NCBI GenBank assembly: GCA_964247085.1
Contig: CAXTSX010000005.1
Location: 57,945 to 121,944 of the forward strand
Source: JAAFHZ01 sp964247085
Lineage (GTDB): Bacteria; Cyanobacteriota; Cyanobacteriia; Cyanobacteriales; Chamaesiphonaceae
Direction of reading: 5' to 3'
DNA length: 64,000 nucleotides
In this document: piece by piece, positions 56,262-64,000 of the stretch
Layout: each line of letters begins with the position of its first letter
How positions within the stretch are numbered: the stretch's first letter is position 1
The notes under the pieces: model-generated
Told to the model about the DNA's origin: nothing
What the model saw: only the letters and a program-made list of their open reading frames with translations
The model's database searches: none
Translations under genes and position numbers: made by a program

Positions 56262-57662
56262 ATGCCGCGCTCAGTCAGACTTCGGGCAGATGTTATTGGT
56301 AAAGTACAAACGACCATCCACCATAACTTTTATTGTCAAAACGACCTAGCTGACGAACTCGGATTTGCGCAGTCTACTATTAGTAACTTTGTAAATGGCA
56401 AACCAGTCGATCGACGTAAATTTCAAGAAATTTGCGAGAAACTGGGATTGGAAGATTGGCGGGCTTTCGCCGAAGTTCCCAGCCCCAATCAGTCTGTCGA
56501 TAACACCACATCCGAAAAATTTCTGGTAGAAAAACCTTTGGAGACGGTATCTCCACCGATATCTGGATCTGTGATTGAGAAATTTCCCATTCCCACAGTT
56601 GGGATTGATCGCTTACCTTTATTGCCATTAGAAGCTCCCGAGGGATCGGTGCCTCTCAACTCGACATTTTATATCGAAAGAATTCCTCAAGAAACTTACT
56701 GCAAAGCCGAAATAGCTAAACCCCATGCGCTGATTAGACTAAAAGCCCCTCGGCAGATGGGAAAAACTTCCATGATGATGCGCCTCTTGCATCAAGCTGA
56801 GCAGCAAGGCGATCGGGTGGTCTATCTCAGTCTCGAACAGGTGATGGATGAGGCTTGGCACAATGCCGATCGCTTTCTGCACTGGTTTTGTGCCAGTGTG
56901 GCGATGAAAACTCAACATAAATTTCAGCATGAGGACTATACCAGCTTGACCTCGATGGTGGGTAGTACGTTGGGTACTCAGGAATATTTTGAGAGCTATT
57001 TATTACCTGATCTGGGAGTACCACTGACTATTGGCTTGGATGCAGTCGATCGCCTTTTCGATGCGCCACATCTCTATAATAATTTTTTTAGTTTGCTGCG
57101 CAGTCTGCACGAAGCCGGTAAACACACCGAGATCCTCAGTAGACTGCGCTTGGTGATCTCCCATGCGGCCGAAGTCTATATCCCCCTAGACATTAATCAA
57201 TCTCCTTTTAACGTAGGAGTGAGTGTCGAAGTAAATGAATTTGCTCGCGATCGAGTAGAGATCCTTGCCGCCAAACATCAATTGAACTGGACATCAACAG
57301 AGATCGATGGTCTGATGAACATCATTGGCGGACACCCATTTCTGGTCAGAATTGCTATGTTTGAGGTGGCTAGCCAAAAAACTGATTTGTCGAGTTTGAT
57401 TAGCAATGCAGTTAGCAACAACAGTGTTTTTTATCAGCGGCATCTAGCCAGAATAGAAACTACTCTGCGTAACCAGCCAGATTTACTCATGGCGATGGCG
57501 AATGTGATCCGATCGGAAAAGGATCCGATGTTATCTCCCAGTTTAAAAGGAAAACTAGAAGGCTTGGGTTTGGTTAAGTTTCAGGGAGAGTTAGTCGTGC
57601 CTAGATGCCAGTTATATCAACAATATTTTGCTAAATTAGGCTCAATGCCAACTCAATCATAA
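56262..57662 (+). CDS. HTH-AAA-like domain protein with altered Walker B
   Basis: Residues 1-75 are a helix-turn-helix domain of the kind that begins many cyanobacterial STAND-type proteins (MPRSVRLRADVIGKVQTTI, then LGFAQSTISNFVNGKPVDRR). A linker of about 55 residues follows. Residues about 130-440 are an AAA-like ATPase of the same broad family as the divergent neighbour: P-loop APRQMGKTSMMMR. Where relatives have D-E-V-D at Walker B, this reads LTIGLDAVDRLF, with the glutamate replaced by alanine, so hydrolysis is doubtful. No C-terminal effector or repeat domain is present. AGGAG lies 8-12 nt before the ATG. Confidence 0.88.
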   Translation: MPRSVRLRADVIGKVQTTIHHNFYCQNDLADELGFAQSTISNFVNGKPVDRRKFQEICEKLGLEDWRAFAEVPSPNQSVDNTTSEKFLVEKPLETVSPPISGSVIEKFPIPTVGIDRLPLLPLEAPEGSVPLNSTFYIERIPQETYCKAEIAKPHALIRLKAPRQMGKTSMMMRLLHQAEQQGDRVVYLSLEQVMDEAWHNADRFLHWFCASVAMKTQHKFQHEDYTSLTSMVGSTLGTQEYFESYLLPDLGVPLTIGLDAVDRLFDAPHLYNNFFSLLRSLHEAGKHTEILSRLRLVISHAAEVYIPLDINQSPFNVGVSVEVNEFARDRVEILAAKHQLNWTSTEIDGLMNIIGGHPFLVRIAMFEVASQKTDLSSLISNAVSNNSVFYQRHLARIETTLRNQPDLLMAMANVIRSEKDPMLSPSLKGKLEGLGLVKFQGELVVPRCQLYQQYFAKLGSMPTQS

Positions 57663-57751
57663 ATAAATAACAGCAAAAATATCTCGGTGCCGAAGGCAGT
57701 AACCGCCAGTGTTTAATGATATTAATCGTTACTCACCACAGCATCACGGTC

Positions 57752-58159
57752 ATGTCCAAAAACATTTTCATTTCTGGTTTAACTTTTATCTCAGTTTTAT
57801 TAGGTGCGATCAATCATGCTCACGCCGCTCTCACCTTCAGTTCTGATACCATCAGCATTGTGCAAGCCGGAACTAAAGAAAGCAAAAATCCCACAACAGC
57901 TGATCGATCGATGAAATACGTAGATCTAGGCATCGCTGCCCAAAAGCGTGGCCAGGATAGACAGGCTTTACTCTACTATCATCAAGCACTCAAAATTGAT
58001 GAAACTAACGCCTATGCTTTCATGGGTGCAGCTACTTTACTGGGTGCGACTGATGAAGGAATTACTTGCATGAAAGCCGCCGCGACCCTATTTCAAGAAC
58101 AAGACAATCCAGAAGGCTACGAAGTAGCGATGAACTGGCTGAATGAAGCTGCTAAATAG
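57752..58159 (+). CDS. Exported TPR-repeat protein
   Basis: Start at ATG 57752, which opens directly on a signal peptide (MSKNIFISGLTFISVLLGA, cleavage after HAHA); the open frame begins 12 codons earlier without support. The 135 residues contain one clear TPR pair at about 55-110 (YVDLGIAAQKRGQDRQALLY, then YHQALKIDETNAYAFMGAA). It would scaffold protein contacts in the periplasm or outside the cell. Partner unknown. It lies between the HTH-AAA gene and an exported zinc peptidase gene on the same strand. Confidence 0.75.
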   Translation: MSKNIFISGLTFISVLLGAINHAHAALTFSSDTISIVQAGTKESKNPTTADRSMKYVDLGIAAQKRGQDRQALLYYHQALKIDETNAYAFMGAATLLGATDEGITCMKAAATLFQEQDNPEGYEVAMNWLNEAAK

Positions 58160-58244
58160 CAGAAGTCATGGTTAATTCTTTAGCCCACAGCCCTTCATTG
58201 GTTCAGTTTGCAATAGTCACCTAACAACTTTCCAGGAAAACCTC

Positions 58245-58943
58245 ATGCTCAAACTTCTAGGTAAAATCTCTCAACTAACGATCGCTACCACTATCACTTT
58301 TTTTCAACTTACTAATTTATCGACAGCAACCATATCAACAATTCAACCTTCAGTTAGAAAGACGGCTTTAGCTCAAAACTTACCCGCAACAGAAATAATC
58401 AGAGCAATGTATGAAGGAATGCAGCAGGTAGAAGGTAATCAAGGAACACCCACATTAAAAATGACGAATAGCGGCGTTTCTTCGGTTTGCGGTAATATAC
58501 TGGGCAGTTCTTACTGCCCTCTTAATCATACTATTTACCTCACCAAACAAGATGTAAAAACATATTATAAATATGGTGATGCTGCTTTAGCATTTGTAAT
58601 TGGTCATGAATATGGTCACTCGATGCAAAAACATCATGGTTTCACCCCGGAAAAGCCCATGATGGCTGAACTACAAGCCGATTGCTTAGCCGGTTATTAT
58701 ATCGGTTCTGTCCGCAACATTAATTTTAACGAAAAAGACATTTTGAAAATTTATAATGTTGCTAAGTTTATGGGAGACTATGATTTTGAATCAAATCAAC
58801 ATCATGGTACTCCTCGACAAAGAGCCGCCGCTGTATTGGTGGGAGTCGCCGGTTATATGGTACAAAAGAATCAAGCCACATGTAGTGTAGATAAATTACC
58901 AAAAATGATTAGTACAGTCTTAAAAAAAGTACCCAACTTATAA
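58245..58943 (+). CDS. Exported zinc metallopeptidase (YpfJ-like neutral peptidase family)
   Basis: The 232 residues start with a signal peptide (LLGKISQLTIATTITFFQL, cleavage near residues 38-45). The active site is FVIGHEYGHSMQKHHG, an HExxH zinc motif with catalytic glutamate, followed 25 residues later by AELQADCLAGYYIGS, which supplies the third ligand as in the YpfJ/neutral zinc metallopeptidase family. SYCPLNHTIYLTKQD before it also matches. The catalytic set is complete. It is shorter than typical YpfJ (about 280-300). Substrate unknown; acts outside the cytoplasm. AGGAAA precedes the ATG. Confidence 0.85.
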   Translation: MLKLLGKISQLTIATTITFFQLTNLSTATISTIQPSVRKTALAQNLPATEIIRAMYEGMQQVEGNQGTPTLKMTNSGVSSVCGNILGSSYCPLNHTIYLTKQDVKTYYKYGDAALAFVIGHEYGHSMQKHHGFTPEKPMMAELQADCLAGYYIGSVRNINFNEKDILKIYNVAKFMGDYDFESNQHHGTPRQRAAAVLVGVAGYMVQKNQATCSVDKLPKMISTVLKKVPNL

Positions 58944-59118
58944 AATTTATCAGACACAGGCAGTGCGAATAAACAGCAGTGTTATCAACAGTACAATAGC
59001 TTTCCTGAACTTTAGCTACGAAATACTGACCGAGTAGACTTTTATATGTTGTCTCAAAGATCATGCATATTTTTTCCAAGTTCGCCCAACAGAAGAAGTA
59101 TAACAATCAGGAGAATAT

Positions 59119-59730
59119 ATGTTTTTCAAGTATTTACTGCAAGATCCAATTTACTTTGTTCAAGTTGTTGTCATTATTATCACCTCGATCGTAATTCATG
59201 AGCTGGTCCATGGCTTAGCAGCACTTTCTCAAGGGGATAATACTCCGCGTACTGCTGGTCATATGACCCTCAATCCAGTGGTGCATATGGGTATAGAGTC
59301 ATTAATATTTTTGTGTTTAGCGGGGATTGCTTGGGGGGCAATGCCAATTGACCCTGCTCAGTTTCGTCATTCCCGCTGGAGCGATGTTTTGGTGTCAGCT
59401 GCTGGCCCCTGTTCTAATTTATTGTTGGCAATACTGTGTACTGGTGGTCAAGTAATTATTGGTCAGGAAAGCTCCATCGGGAACTTTTTATGGCTGGCTG
59501 CTTGCACTAATATAATGCTTTTCATTTTTAACCTTTTACCTTTTCCCCCGTTAGATGGATTTCATATTTGTAGTGAAATATTTCCAGCCTTGAAAAAATG
59601 GGAAAGTGATCCGATCGCCTTCTTTGGAATTACGATTTTATTTTTAATGCCAGACACCGGAAAAATCTTATCGGAGGTAGCAGTAGCGATAGTAAGTGAA
59701 ATCACCACTAGATTGACTATGATTTTTTGA
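59119..59730 (+). CDS. M50-like (site-2 protease family) membrane peptidase
   Basis: The 203-residue integral membrane protein has the intramembrane zinc motif VIHELVHGLAAL (HExxH) in its first helix and NLLPFPPLDGFHI, the N-x-x-P-x-x-P-L-D-G motif with the third ligand aspartate, in a later helix. This is a minimal rhomboid-sized S2P without PDZ or CBS domains. Such enzymes cut membrane-bound regulators or small membrane proteins. AGGAG stands about 10 nt upstream of ATG 59119. The 175-bp gap before it shows no further gene. It converges on the HD-GYP gene. Confidence 0.88.
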   Translation: MFFKYLLQDPIYFVQVVVIIITSIVIHELVHGLAALSQGDNTPRTAGHMTLNPVVHMGIESLIFLCLAGIAWGAMPIDPAQFRHSRWSDVLVSAAGPCSNLLLAILCTGGQVIIGQESSIGNFLWLAACTNIMLFIFNLLPFPPLDGFHICSEIFPALKKWESDPIAFFGITILFLMPDTGKILSEVAVAIVSEITTRLTMIF

Positions 59731-59766
59731 ATCAAAATAGATTAATAATAGCCATCACTACGGTTC

Positions 59767-61377
59767 CTAAATGTTCTTCCGATGACCAACAACTTGATAC
59801 ACTTGGCGCTGTTGAAACAGTGCTAACAAATCGGCATTGATTTTCTGCTGGGCCGCTTCCTGCTGGAGAATAGCTAAACTTTGTTCGATCGACAATCTAG
59901 TTTTATAAGGTCGATCGCTAGCCGTTAGGGCATCATAAATATCGGCGATCGCCATCATCTGGGACTGAATCGGAATCTCTGCCGCTGTTAATCCCTGGGG
60001 ATAACCAGTACCATCTAACTTTTCATGATGAGAACGAGCAATCTTGGGCACATTTTGTAATTGCTTGGTCCAAGGAATCTGCTTCAAGAAATCATAGGTA
60101 TGGATCACATGAGCTTGAACTTGATCGCGTTCAGAAATAGTTAAACTGCCTCTGGGTATCAGCAACTGTTCAATCTCTGTGTGAGTAATCACCGGTTGCC
60201 AGTGGCCAGCTGAATCTTGATAACTACAGGTCGCCAATTCTTGCAAGTCTCGCGCAACATCTTCGATACTTTCCATGAAGTCACGACGATGCAGAATCTG
60301 TGGCTCATTCAATTGATTGATTAAATCCCAATGCTGTGCTAATCTGTCAAGCTTTATTTGGAGAGACTGCTCTAGCAGCTGCACCTGTTGACAATGGGGG
60401 CAGTCAGGCTGTAATTGATGAATTAAATTACCAGCTAAAAGCTGTTGATATTTCTGGTGAGCACAATCTAGTTGCCATTGTTGTTGCATCAATAACATCC
60501 GATCGCGAATAGACTGTAGTTGTTCAGGATATAGTTTTTTTTCTTTGTGCAGAACCGACTCCGCCACTCCTACTTTGCCAAAATCATGTAACAGTGCCGC
60601 GTAGCGAATTTCTTTGAGCTGTTGGTCATTAAATAAGACCTGTCGCAAGGAACCCTGACTCACAGTATGAGCCTCCTCCGCCAGCCGTACTGTTAAATTT
60701 GCCACTCGCTCGGAATGTCCGGCAGTTGCCGGATCGCGAGCTTCAATGACCTGCACAGCAGCCCGGACAAAACCAGCGAATAGATCTTCAATGCTTTCTT
60801 GCAGCTGATAACGATCGATCAAAATCGCCGCCTGTGAAGCCAAAGCTGCAATTATTTGTTGCTCCCCTACCGAATAAGTTTGTGTAATTGTCAAAGCATT
60901 GGCAGGCGTAATTATTTGGTCAGATTGTTGTTTACGATTGATCAACTGCAAAACGCCGATCGTCTCACCGGCTTGGTTCTGCATGGGCAATACTAACACC
61001 GAAACAGTCCGATAATTAAAATTTTGATCGAAATGCTGATCGAGCTGATAGGCAGTATCAGTACTCAGACCATAAGCATCTGGAATATTTAGGCTCTGAC
61101 CAGTGCTAGCCACGTAGCCAGCTAAGCTAGCGAGGGTGAGTGGCATTCGCGCTTCTTGAAAAGAAACATCAGGCAAAGAAGATGTTTGTGCCGCTTTGAA
61201 AATCAATTCCGCTGGGTGTGTGGTGCGATCAACCAAATAGACACTGCCCGCATCACTACAGGTAATATCTCGGCTACTGGTCAAAATTAGATGGAGTAAA
61301 TCTTCCAGACTATGGCTACCAGACAGCGCGCAACCGATCGCGAGTAATTGTTCAATAATTGCGGGCGAATCCACCAT
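59767..61377 (-). CDS. GAF/HD-GYP domain phosphodiesterase
   Basis: ATG 61377 gives 536 residues; the open frame to 61422 has only a TTG and would overlap the upstream gene. Residues about 10-185 are a GAF domain (SDAGSVYLVDR, then LQLINRKQQ). The HD-GYP part follows: GHSERVANL (about 222), LLHDFGKVGVAES (about 264) and SHHEKLDGTGYPQGL (about 450). These are the metal ligands and GYP motif of cyclic-di-GMP phosphodiesterases. About 115 extra residues, containing CPHCQQ, separate the HD from the HHE motif. It likely lowers cyclic-di-GMP in response to a GAF ligand. The upstream DUF3082 gene is 13 bp away. Confidence 0.9.
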   Translation of the reverse strand: MVDSPAIIEQLLAIGCALSGSHSLEDLLHLILTSSRDITCSDAGSVYLVDRTTHPAELIFKAAQTSSLPDVSFQEARMPLTLASLAGYVASTGQSLNIPDAYGLSTDTAYQLDQHFDQNFNYRTVSVLVLPMQNQAGETIGVLQLINRKQQSDQIITPANALTITQTYSVGEQQIIAALASQAAILIDRYQLQESIEDLFAGFVRAAVQVIEARDPATAGHSERVANLTVRLAEEAHTVSQGSLRQVLFNDQQLKEIRYAALLHDFGKVGVAESVLHKEKKLYPEQLQSIRDRMLLMQQQWQLDCAHQKYQQLLAGNLIHQLQPDCPHCQQVQLLEQSLQIKLDRLAQHWDLINQLNEPQILHRRDFMESIEDVARDLQELATCSYQDSAGHWQPVITHTEIEQLLIPRGSLTISERDQVQAHVIHTYDFLKQIPWTKQLQNVPKIARSHHEKLDGTGYPQGLTAAEIPIQSQMMAIADIYDALTASDRPYKTRLSIEQSLAILQQEAAQQKINADLLALFQQRQVYQVVGHRKNI

Positions 61378-61390
61378 GATTAAACCAATA

Positions 61391-61687
61391 TTAGGTATTG
61401 GAAGGAGTTTTATCGAAGGCAACTTTAATCGCTAACGCTACTAAACCCAGACTAATAATTGCAAACACCCCAGTACTCAAAGCGGTGATTCCAGTTACTA
61501 GAGTCCGGACTGCTGTCCCAATATTCATAGCCATTGTAGTATTGCCACGCATGGGCTTCGTAGCAAAAGTGATGGCAATTCGACTAGTCATTAAATACAT
61601 CATCACGGTCATGATCGCCGCCAAAACCGCCCCAATCAAAGAGTTGACCGGACTGGGCAAGGTGGGAGTATTCGGTTGATCTTTCAT
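61391..61687 (-). CDS. DUF3082 family membrane protein
   Basis: A 98-residue protein with two hydrophobic stretches (about 15-33 and 60-88) and the middle motif FATKPMRGNTTMAMNIGTAV, which matches DUF3082, a family of cyanobacteria and chloroplast-bearing plants. Function unknown; a thylakoid or plasma-membrane location is likely. It sits between ispE and the HD-GYP gene on the same strand, 27 bp after the ispE stop, so cotranscription with rsmA-ispE is plausible. Confidence 0.82.
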   Translation of the reverse strand: MKDQPNTPTLPSPVNSLIGAVLAAIMTVMMYLMTSRIAITFATKPMRGNTTMAMNIGTAVRTLVTGITALSTGVFAIISLGLVALAIKVAFDKTPSNT

Positions 61688-61714
61688 CAGTATGTGCTGG
61701 TTGTTTTCACCATT

Positions 61715-62662
61715 TTAGCTTGCTGGTTCCAAATGCACCCCCTGCGCCGAAAAACGAGTGACAAACAACTCTAGTTCCGGATCGGGTATGGCAGTCCGAA
61801 CTTGGCTCGCGATCGATTGCGCCTGTTCTAAATCCGCAGCTAGTGCGAAAACAGTTGGGCCTGAACCAGACATTAACACTCCTAAATGATCAGTTTGCCC
61901 AAAAGCAGCCCGTAAATCAGCCACTACCGAATATTCTGGCAACACCACTTTTTCTAGGTCATTATGGAGCAGTTGACCGATTTGGGCTAAGTCTTGCTGC
62001 ATAATGGCTTGCACCATAGAACCAGCATGAACCCGCTGTGAGCGACTGCGTAAATCATCGCCTTGGGTGTAAGTCGCTGCAAACTGTTGCCGATAGGTCT
62101 GATAGGCCCAAGGAGTCGAGACACTGATGTTGCGATATTTACCTAATACCACGGCTCCCTGGCGGATGGCGGGCAAAGAATCGATTTTTTCCCCCCGACC
62201 AGTGGCGATCGCTGTGCCCCCACTAATACAAAAAGGAATATCAGAACCGAGTTCGGCACCCAATGTTTGCAGTTCCGTCTGGGTTAAGCCGAGGTTCCAC
62301 AAAAAATTTACCCCTACCAACACCGCCGCCGCATTCCCGGAACCACCAGCCAGACCAGCCGCCATCGGAATACGTTTGTGCAACGTAATATCGACTCCGC
62401 CGTACTGTTGCCAAGCTTGGGGAAACCGCTGGCGCAATAGGTCGGCGGCCCGATAGGCCAAGTTGGTATGGTCTTGGGGCACATCGGGCTGACTACAATG
62501 CAACACAATTTGGTCACTGGACAGCGATCGAACTTCCACCAGATCGGCTAATTCCACACTTTGCATAATCATGGCTAGCTCGTGGAACTGGTCAGAGCAC
62601 AGGCCAATAATTTCTAGGTGCAGGTTGATTTTGGCTGGTGCCAGGAGCTTATAAACAGTCAT
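61715..62662 (-). CDS. ispE: 4-diphosphocytidyl-2-C-methyl-D-erythritol kinase IspE
   Basis: IspE phosphorylates CDP-methylerythritol in the MEP pathway, which supplies isoprenoids for carotenoids, chlorophyll tails and quinones. The 315-residue GHMP kinase has LLAPAKINLHLEI at the start, the ATP motif MAAGLAGGSGNAAAVLVG, GSDIPFCISGGTAIATGRGE, and the C-terminal LMSGSGPTVFAL. Its ATG overlaps the rsmA stop as ATGA, a coupled arrangement common in cyanobacteria. All motifs are intact. Confidence 0.97.
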   Translation of the reverse strand: MTVYKLLAPAKINLHLEIIGLCSDQFHELAMIMQSVELADLVEVRSLSSDQIVLHCSQPDVPQDHTNLAYRAADLLRQRFPQAWQQYGGVDITLHKRIPMAAGLAGGSGNAAAVLVGVNFLWNLGLTQTELQTLGAELGSDIPFCISGGTAIATGRGEKIDSLPAIRQGAVVLGKYRNISVSTPWAYQTYRQQFAATYTQGDDLRSRSQRVHAGSMVQAIMQQDLAQIGQLLHNDLEKVVLPEYSVVADLRAAFGQTDHLGVLMSGSGPTVFALAADLEQAQSIASQVRTAIPDPELELFVTRFSAQGVHLEPAS

Positions 62663-63474
62663 GCAATTTGGGGGAGCAAATTACTTAATTCTACCCACTG
62701 ATTGACACTCAAGTCCTCCGCTCGATCGGATGGATCGGCACCTAAACCCACCAGAATTGCGCCGAGTTGCTCTCGATCGATCACCGATTGCAAATTATTA
62801 CGGAGCATTTTGCGCTTACTACTAAATCCCAGCCGCACTAAAGTATCTAGCCAAGCTGGCTCCCGCGCAGTAATTGGGCAGGGGCGAGGAATCAGTTGAA
62901 TTACCGCTGAATCCACTTTGGGTGGCGGAGAAAAGTCTCGGGCTAACACCGGACAGACTAGCGTACAGTCGGCCAAATATTGCACCCGGATCGTCAAAGC
63001 GCCAAAAGATTTATTACCCGGCTTAGCTGTCAGCCGCTGCGCCACTTCTTTTTGTACCAAAAGCGTGATGCTAGTAAATGGGCGGGCGGCGGGCTGGGCA
63101 ATATTACCCAGGAGCTTTTCTAGAATCGGACCAGTAATGTTGTAGGGAATATTAGCAACTACTTTGGTCGGATGCTGGAACTCAGTCCAGATAGCTAACT
63201 GTTGGTCCAGGTCAGTAGAGAGAAAATCATTTTGGAGCAGTAAAAAGTTCTCATGCTTGCCCATTTTTTTAACCAGATGGGCACAGAGATCTTGATCGAT
63301 CTCTACTGCCACCACTGACTGAGCCACTTTAATTAATCTAGTGGTCAGCACGCCCATCCCTGGGCCAATTTCTAGCACTCTTTCCTGATCACTCACAGCA
63401 GCTGCCGTCATAATCCGATCTAAAATCCGGTCATTACGCAGCCAATGTTGACCAAACTGTTTTTTTGTTCTCAC
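62659..63474 (-). CDS. rsmA: 16S rRNA dimethyladenosine methyltransferase RsmA (KsgA)
   Basis: RsmA dimethylates two adjacent adenines near the 3' end of 16S rRNA using S-adenosylmethionine. The 271-residue protein starts with GTG at 63474 and has RTKKQFGQHWLRN, the SAM motif VLEIGPGMGVLTTRL, VVAVEIDQDLC, and the target-adenine motif NIPYNITGPI. SSKRKMLRNNL is the conserved C-terminal stretch. It starts 3 nt after the stop of the upstream dehydrogenase gene and overlaps ispE by 4 nt, forming one operon. Confidence 0.97.
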   Translation of the reverse strand: MRTKKQFGQHWLRNDRILDRIMTAAAVSDQERVLEIGPGMGVLTTRLIKVAQSVVAVEIDQDLCAHLVKKMGKHENFLLLQNDFLSTDLDQQLAIWTEFQHPTKVVANIPYNITGPILEKLLGNIAQPAARPFTSITLLVQKEVAQRLTAKPGNKSFGALTIRVQYLADCTLVCPVLARDFSPPPKVDSAVIQLIPRPCPITAREPAWLDTLVRLGFSSKRKMLRNNLQSVIDREQLGAILVGLGADPSDRAEDLSVNQWVELSNLLPQIA

Positions 63475-63477
63475 AGA

Positions 63478-64000
63478 TCAAATTTTGGAATTGCGGACAC
63501 CGATTCCAACATACTCGAAACCAGCTTTGGTGAGTTCGGCCGACGACAAAAAGTTACGACAATCGATCATGACAGGCGATCGCATGGTTTTAACTAGTTG
63601 AGCATAGTCAATCTGTTGGAACTCTAGCCACTCAGTCATTAATACTAACGCATCACTACCTGTCGCCAACAACTCTGGATTCTCCACCAGCTCCACACCT
63701 TGCAAACCAGGATGTGCTTCTACTTCGATCGGATCGTAAGCCCGTACTTTAGCACCTAGTTTAATCAGGGTGCGAATGATATCTAGCGAAGCAGCATCAC
63801 GCAGATCGTTGGTATCTGGCTTAAAAGTTAAGCCCAACAAGCCAATTGTTTTACCCTTGAGGATTTTCAAAGATTTTTGCAGCTTTTCAATAACCAAAGC
63901 TCGTTGCTGTTGATTTACACTCACAGTCGCCTTCAATAGTTGAGCATCATAACCATAGTCCGCACCAGTTTGAATCAATGCTGATAAATCTTTCGGGAAA
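63478..64000 (-). CDS. UDP-glucose/nucleotide-sugar 6-dehydrogenase, C-terminal part (cut by window end)
   Basis: The last 174 residues are present. The frame enters the window with FPKDLSALI, directly after where the catalytic cysteine of the G-C-F-P-K-D motif should be. It contains ALVIEKLQKSLKILKGKTIG and GLTFKPDTNDLRDAAS, the signature of the C-terminal UDP-binding domain, then VMIDCRNFLS. The enzyme oxidises UDP-glucose (or a related nucleotide sugar) to the uronic acid for exopolysaccharide. UDP-glucose is the likely substrate but GDP-mannose or UDP-N-acetyl sugars are possible. It is the first visible gene of the rsmA-ispE operon. Confidence 0.9.
   Translation of the reverse strand, partial: FPKDLSALIQTGADYGYDAQLLKATVSVNQQQRALVIEKLQKSLKILKGKTIGLLGLTFKPDTNDLRDAASLDIIRTLIKLGAKVRAYDPIEVEAHPGLQGVELVENPELLATGSDALVLMTEWLEFQQIDYAQLVKTMRSPVMIDCRNFLSSAELTKAGFEYVGIGVRNSKI

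Noticed and set aside
61398..61679. 93-codon plus-strand ORF
   Set aside because: It is the antisense of the DUF3082 gene, whose membrane helices and family motif are clear.

Overview
The window is from a cyanobacterium. It carries psaC (photosystem I iron-sulfur centre), a high-light-inducible protein, a Tic22-like protein and a DUF3082 protein. CGATCG and HIP1-type GCGATCGC words are frequent across it. dnaE is one uninterrupted gene with no split intein at the canonical cyanobacterial site, which argues for a lineage or strain outside the intein-bearing majority. No rRNA, tRNA, CRISPR array, transposase or prophage gene was recognised.

Layout. 1-5.3 kb is mostly housekeeping: a cut zinc alcohol dehydrogenase, psaC, an unknown membrane-anchored protein, a CNNM/HlyC membrane protein, queC and a Gfo/Idh/MocA oxidoreductase. 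5.3-11.6 kb is an accessory patch. It holds YefM/YoeB, a PemK/MazF pair, two secreted proteins (one a phospholipase-A2-like/DUF4214 fusion that seems to lack its catalytic loop), a DUF433 antitoxin whose DUF5615 toxin is cut to 27 codons, an intact Uma2 gene and a decayed copy of its 5' end, and a DUF4351 protein. 11.6-15.2 kb is a STAND NTPase with WD40 repeats. 15.3-22.1 kb is a minus-strand run: EamA transporter, NTF2-like protein, M3 oligopeptidase, DedA, chromate transporter, a second Uma2, and an HAD protein with both catalytic aspartates replaced. 22.2-27.4 kb has hli, a coiled-coil protein, a cobalamin riboswitch with cobW and a 44-residue membrane protein, prmC, Tic22 and TerB-like genes. 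dnaE occupies 27.7-31.4 kb.

31.5-57.7 kb is the most striking region. Three giant paralogous Ser/Thr-kinase/AAA/GAF/PAS/histidine-kinase/receiver proteins (2,057-2,176 aa) lie in tandem on the minus strand. They are preceded by an AAA-WD40 membrane protein and followed by a 482-aa paralogous fragment that keeps only the C-terminal phosphorelay part and has a decayed ATP-binding domain. Divergent from the AAA-WD40 gene is an HTH-AAA protein whose Walker B glutamate is alanine. The run looks like a locally amplified signalling cluster with active and degenerate members side by side.

57.7-59.7 kb encodes two exported proteins (a TPR protein and a YpfJ-like zinc peptidase) and an M50-like membrane protease. 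59.8-64 kb returns to housekeeping: GAF/HD-GYP phosphodiesterase, DUF3082, ispE, rsmA and the 3' part of a UDP-glucose dehydrogenase gene.

Functions come from motifs read by eye and family knowledge. No database search was run.
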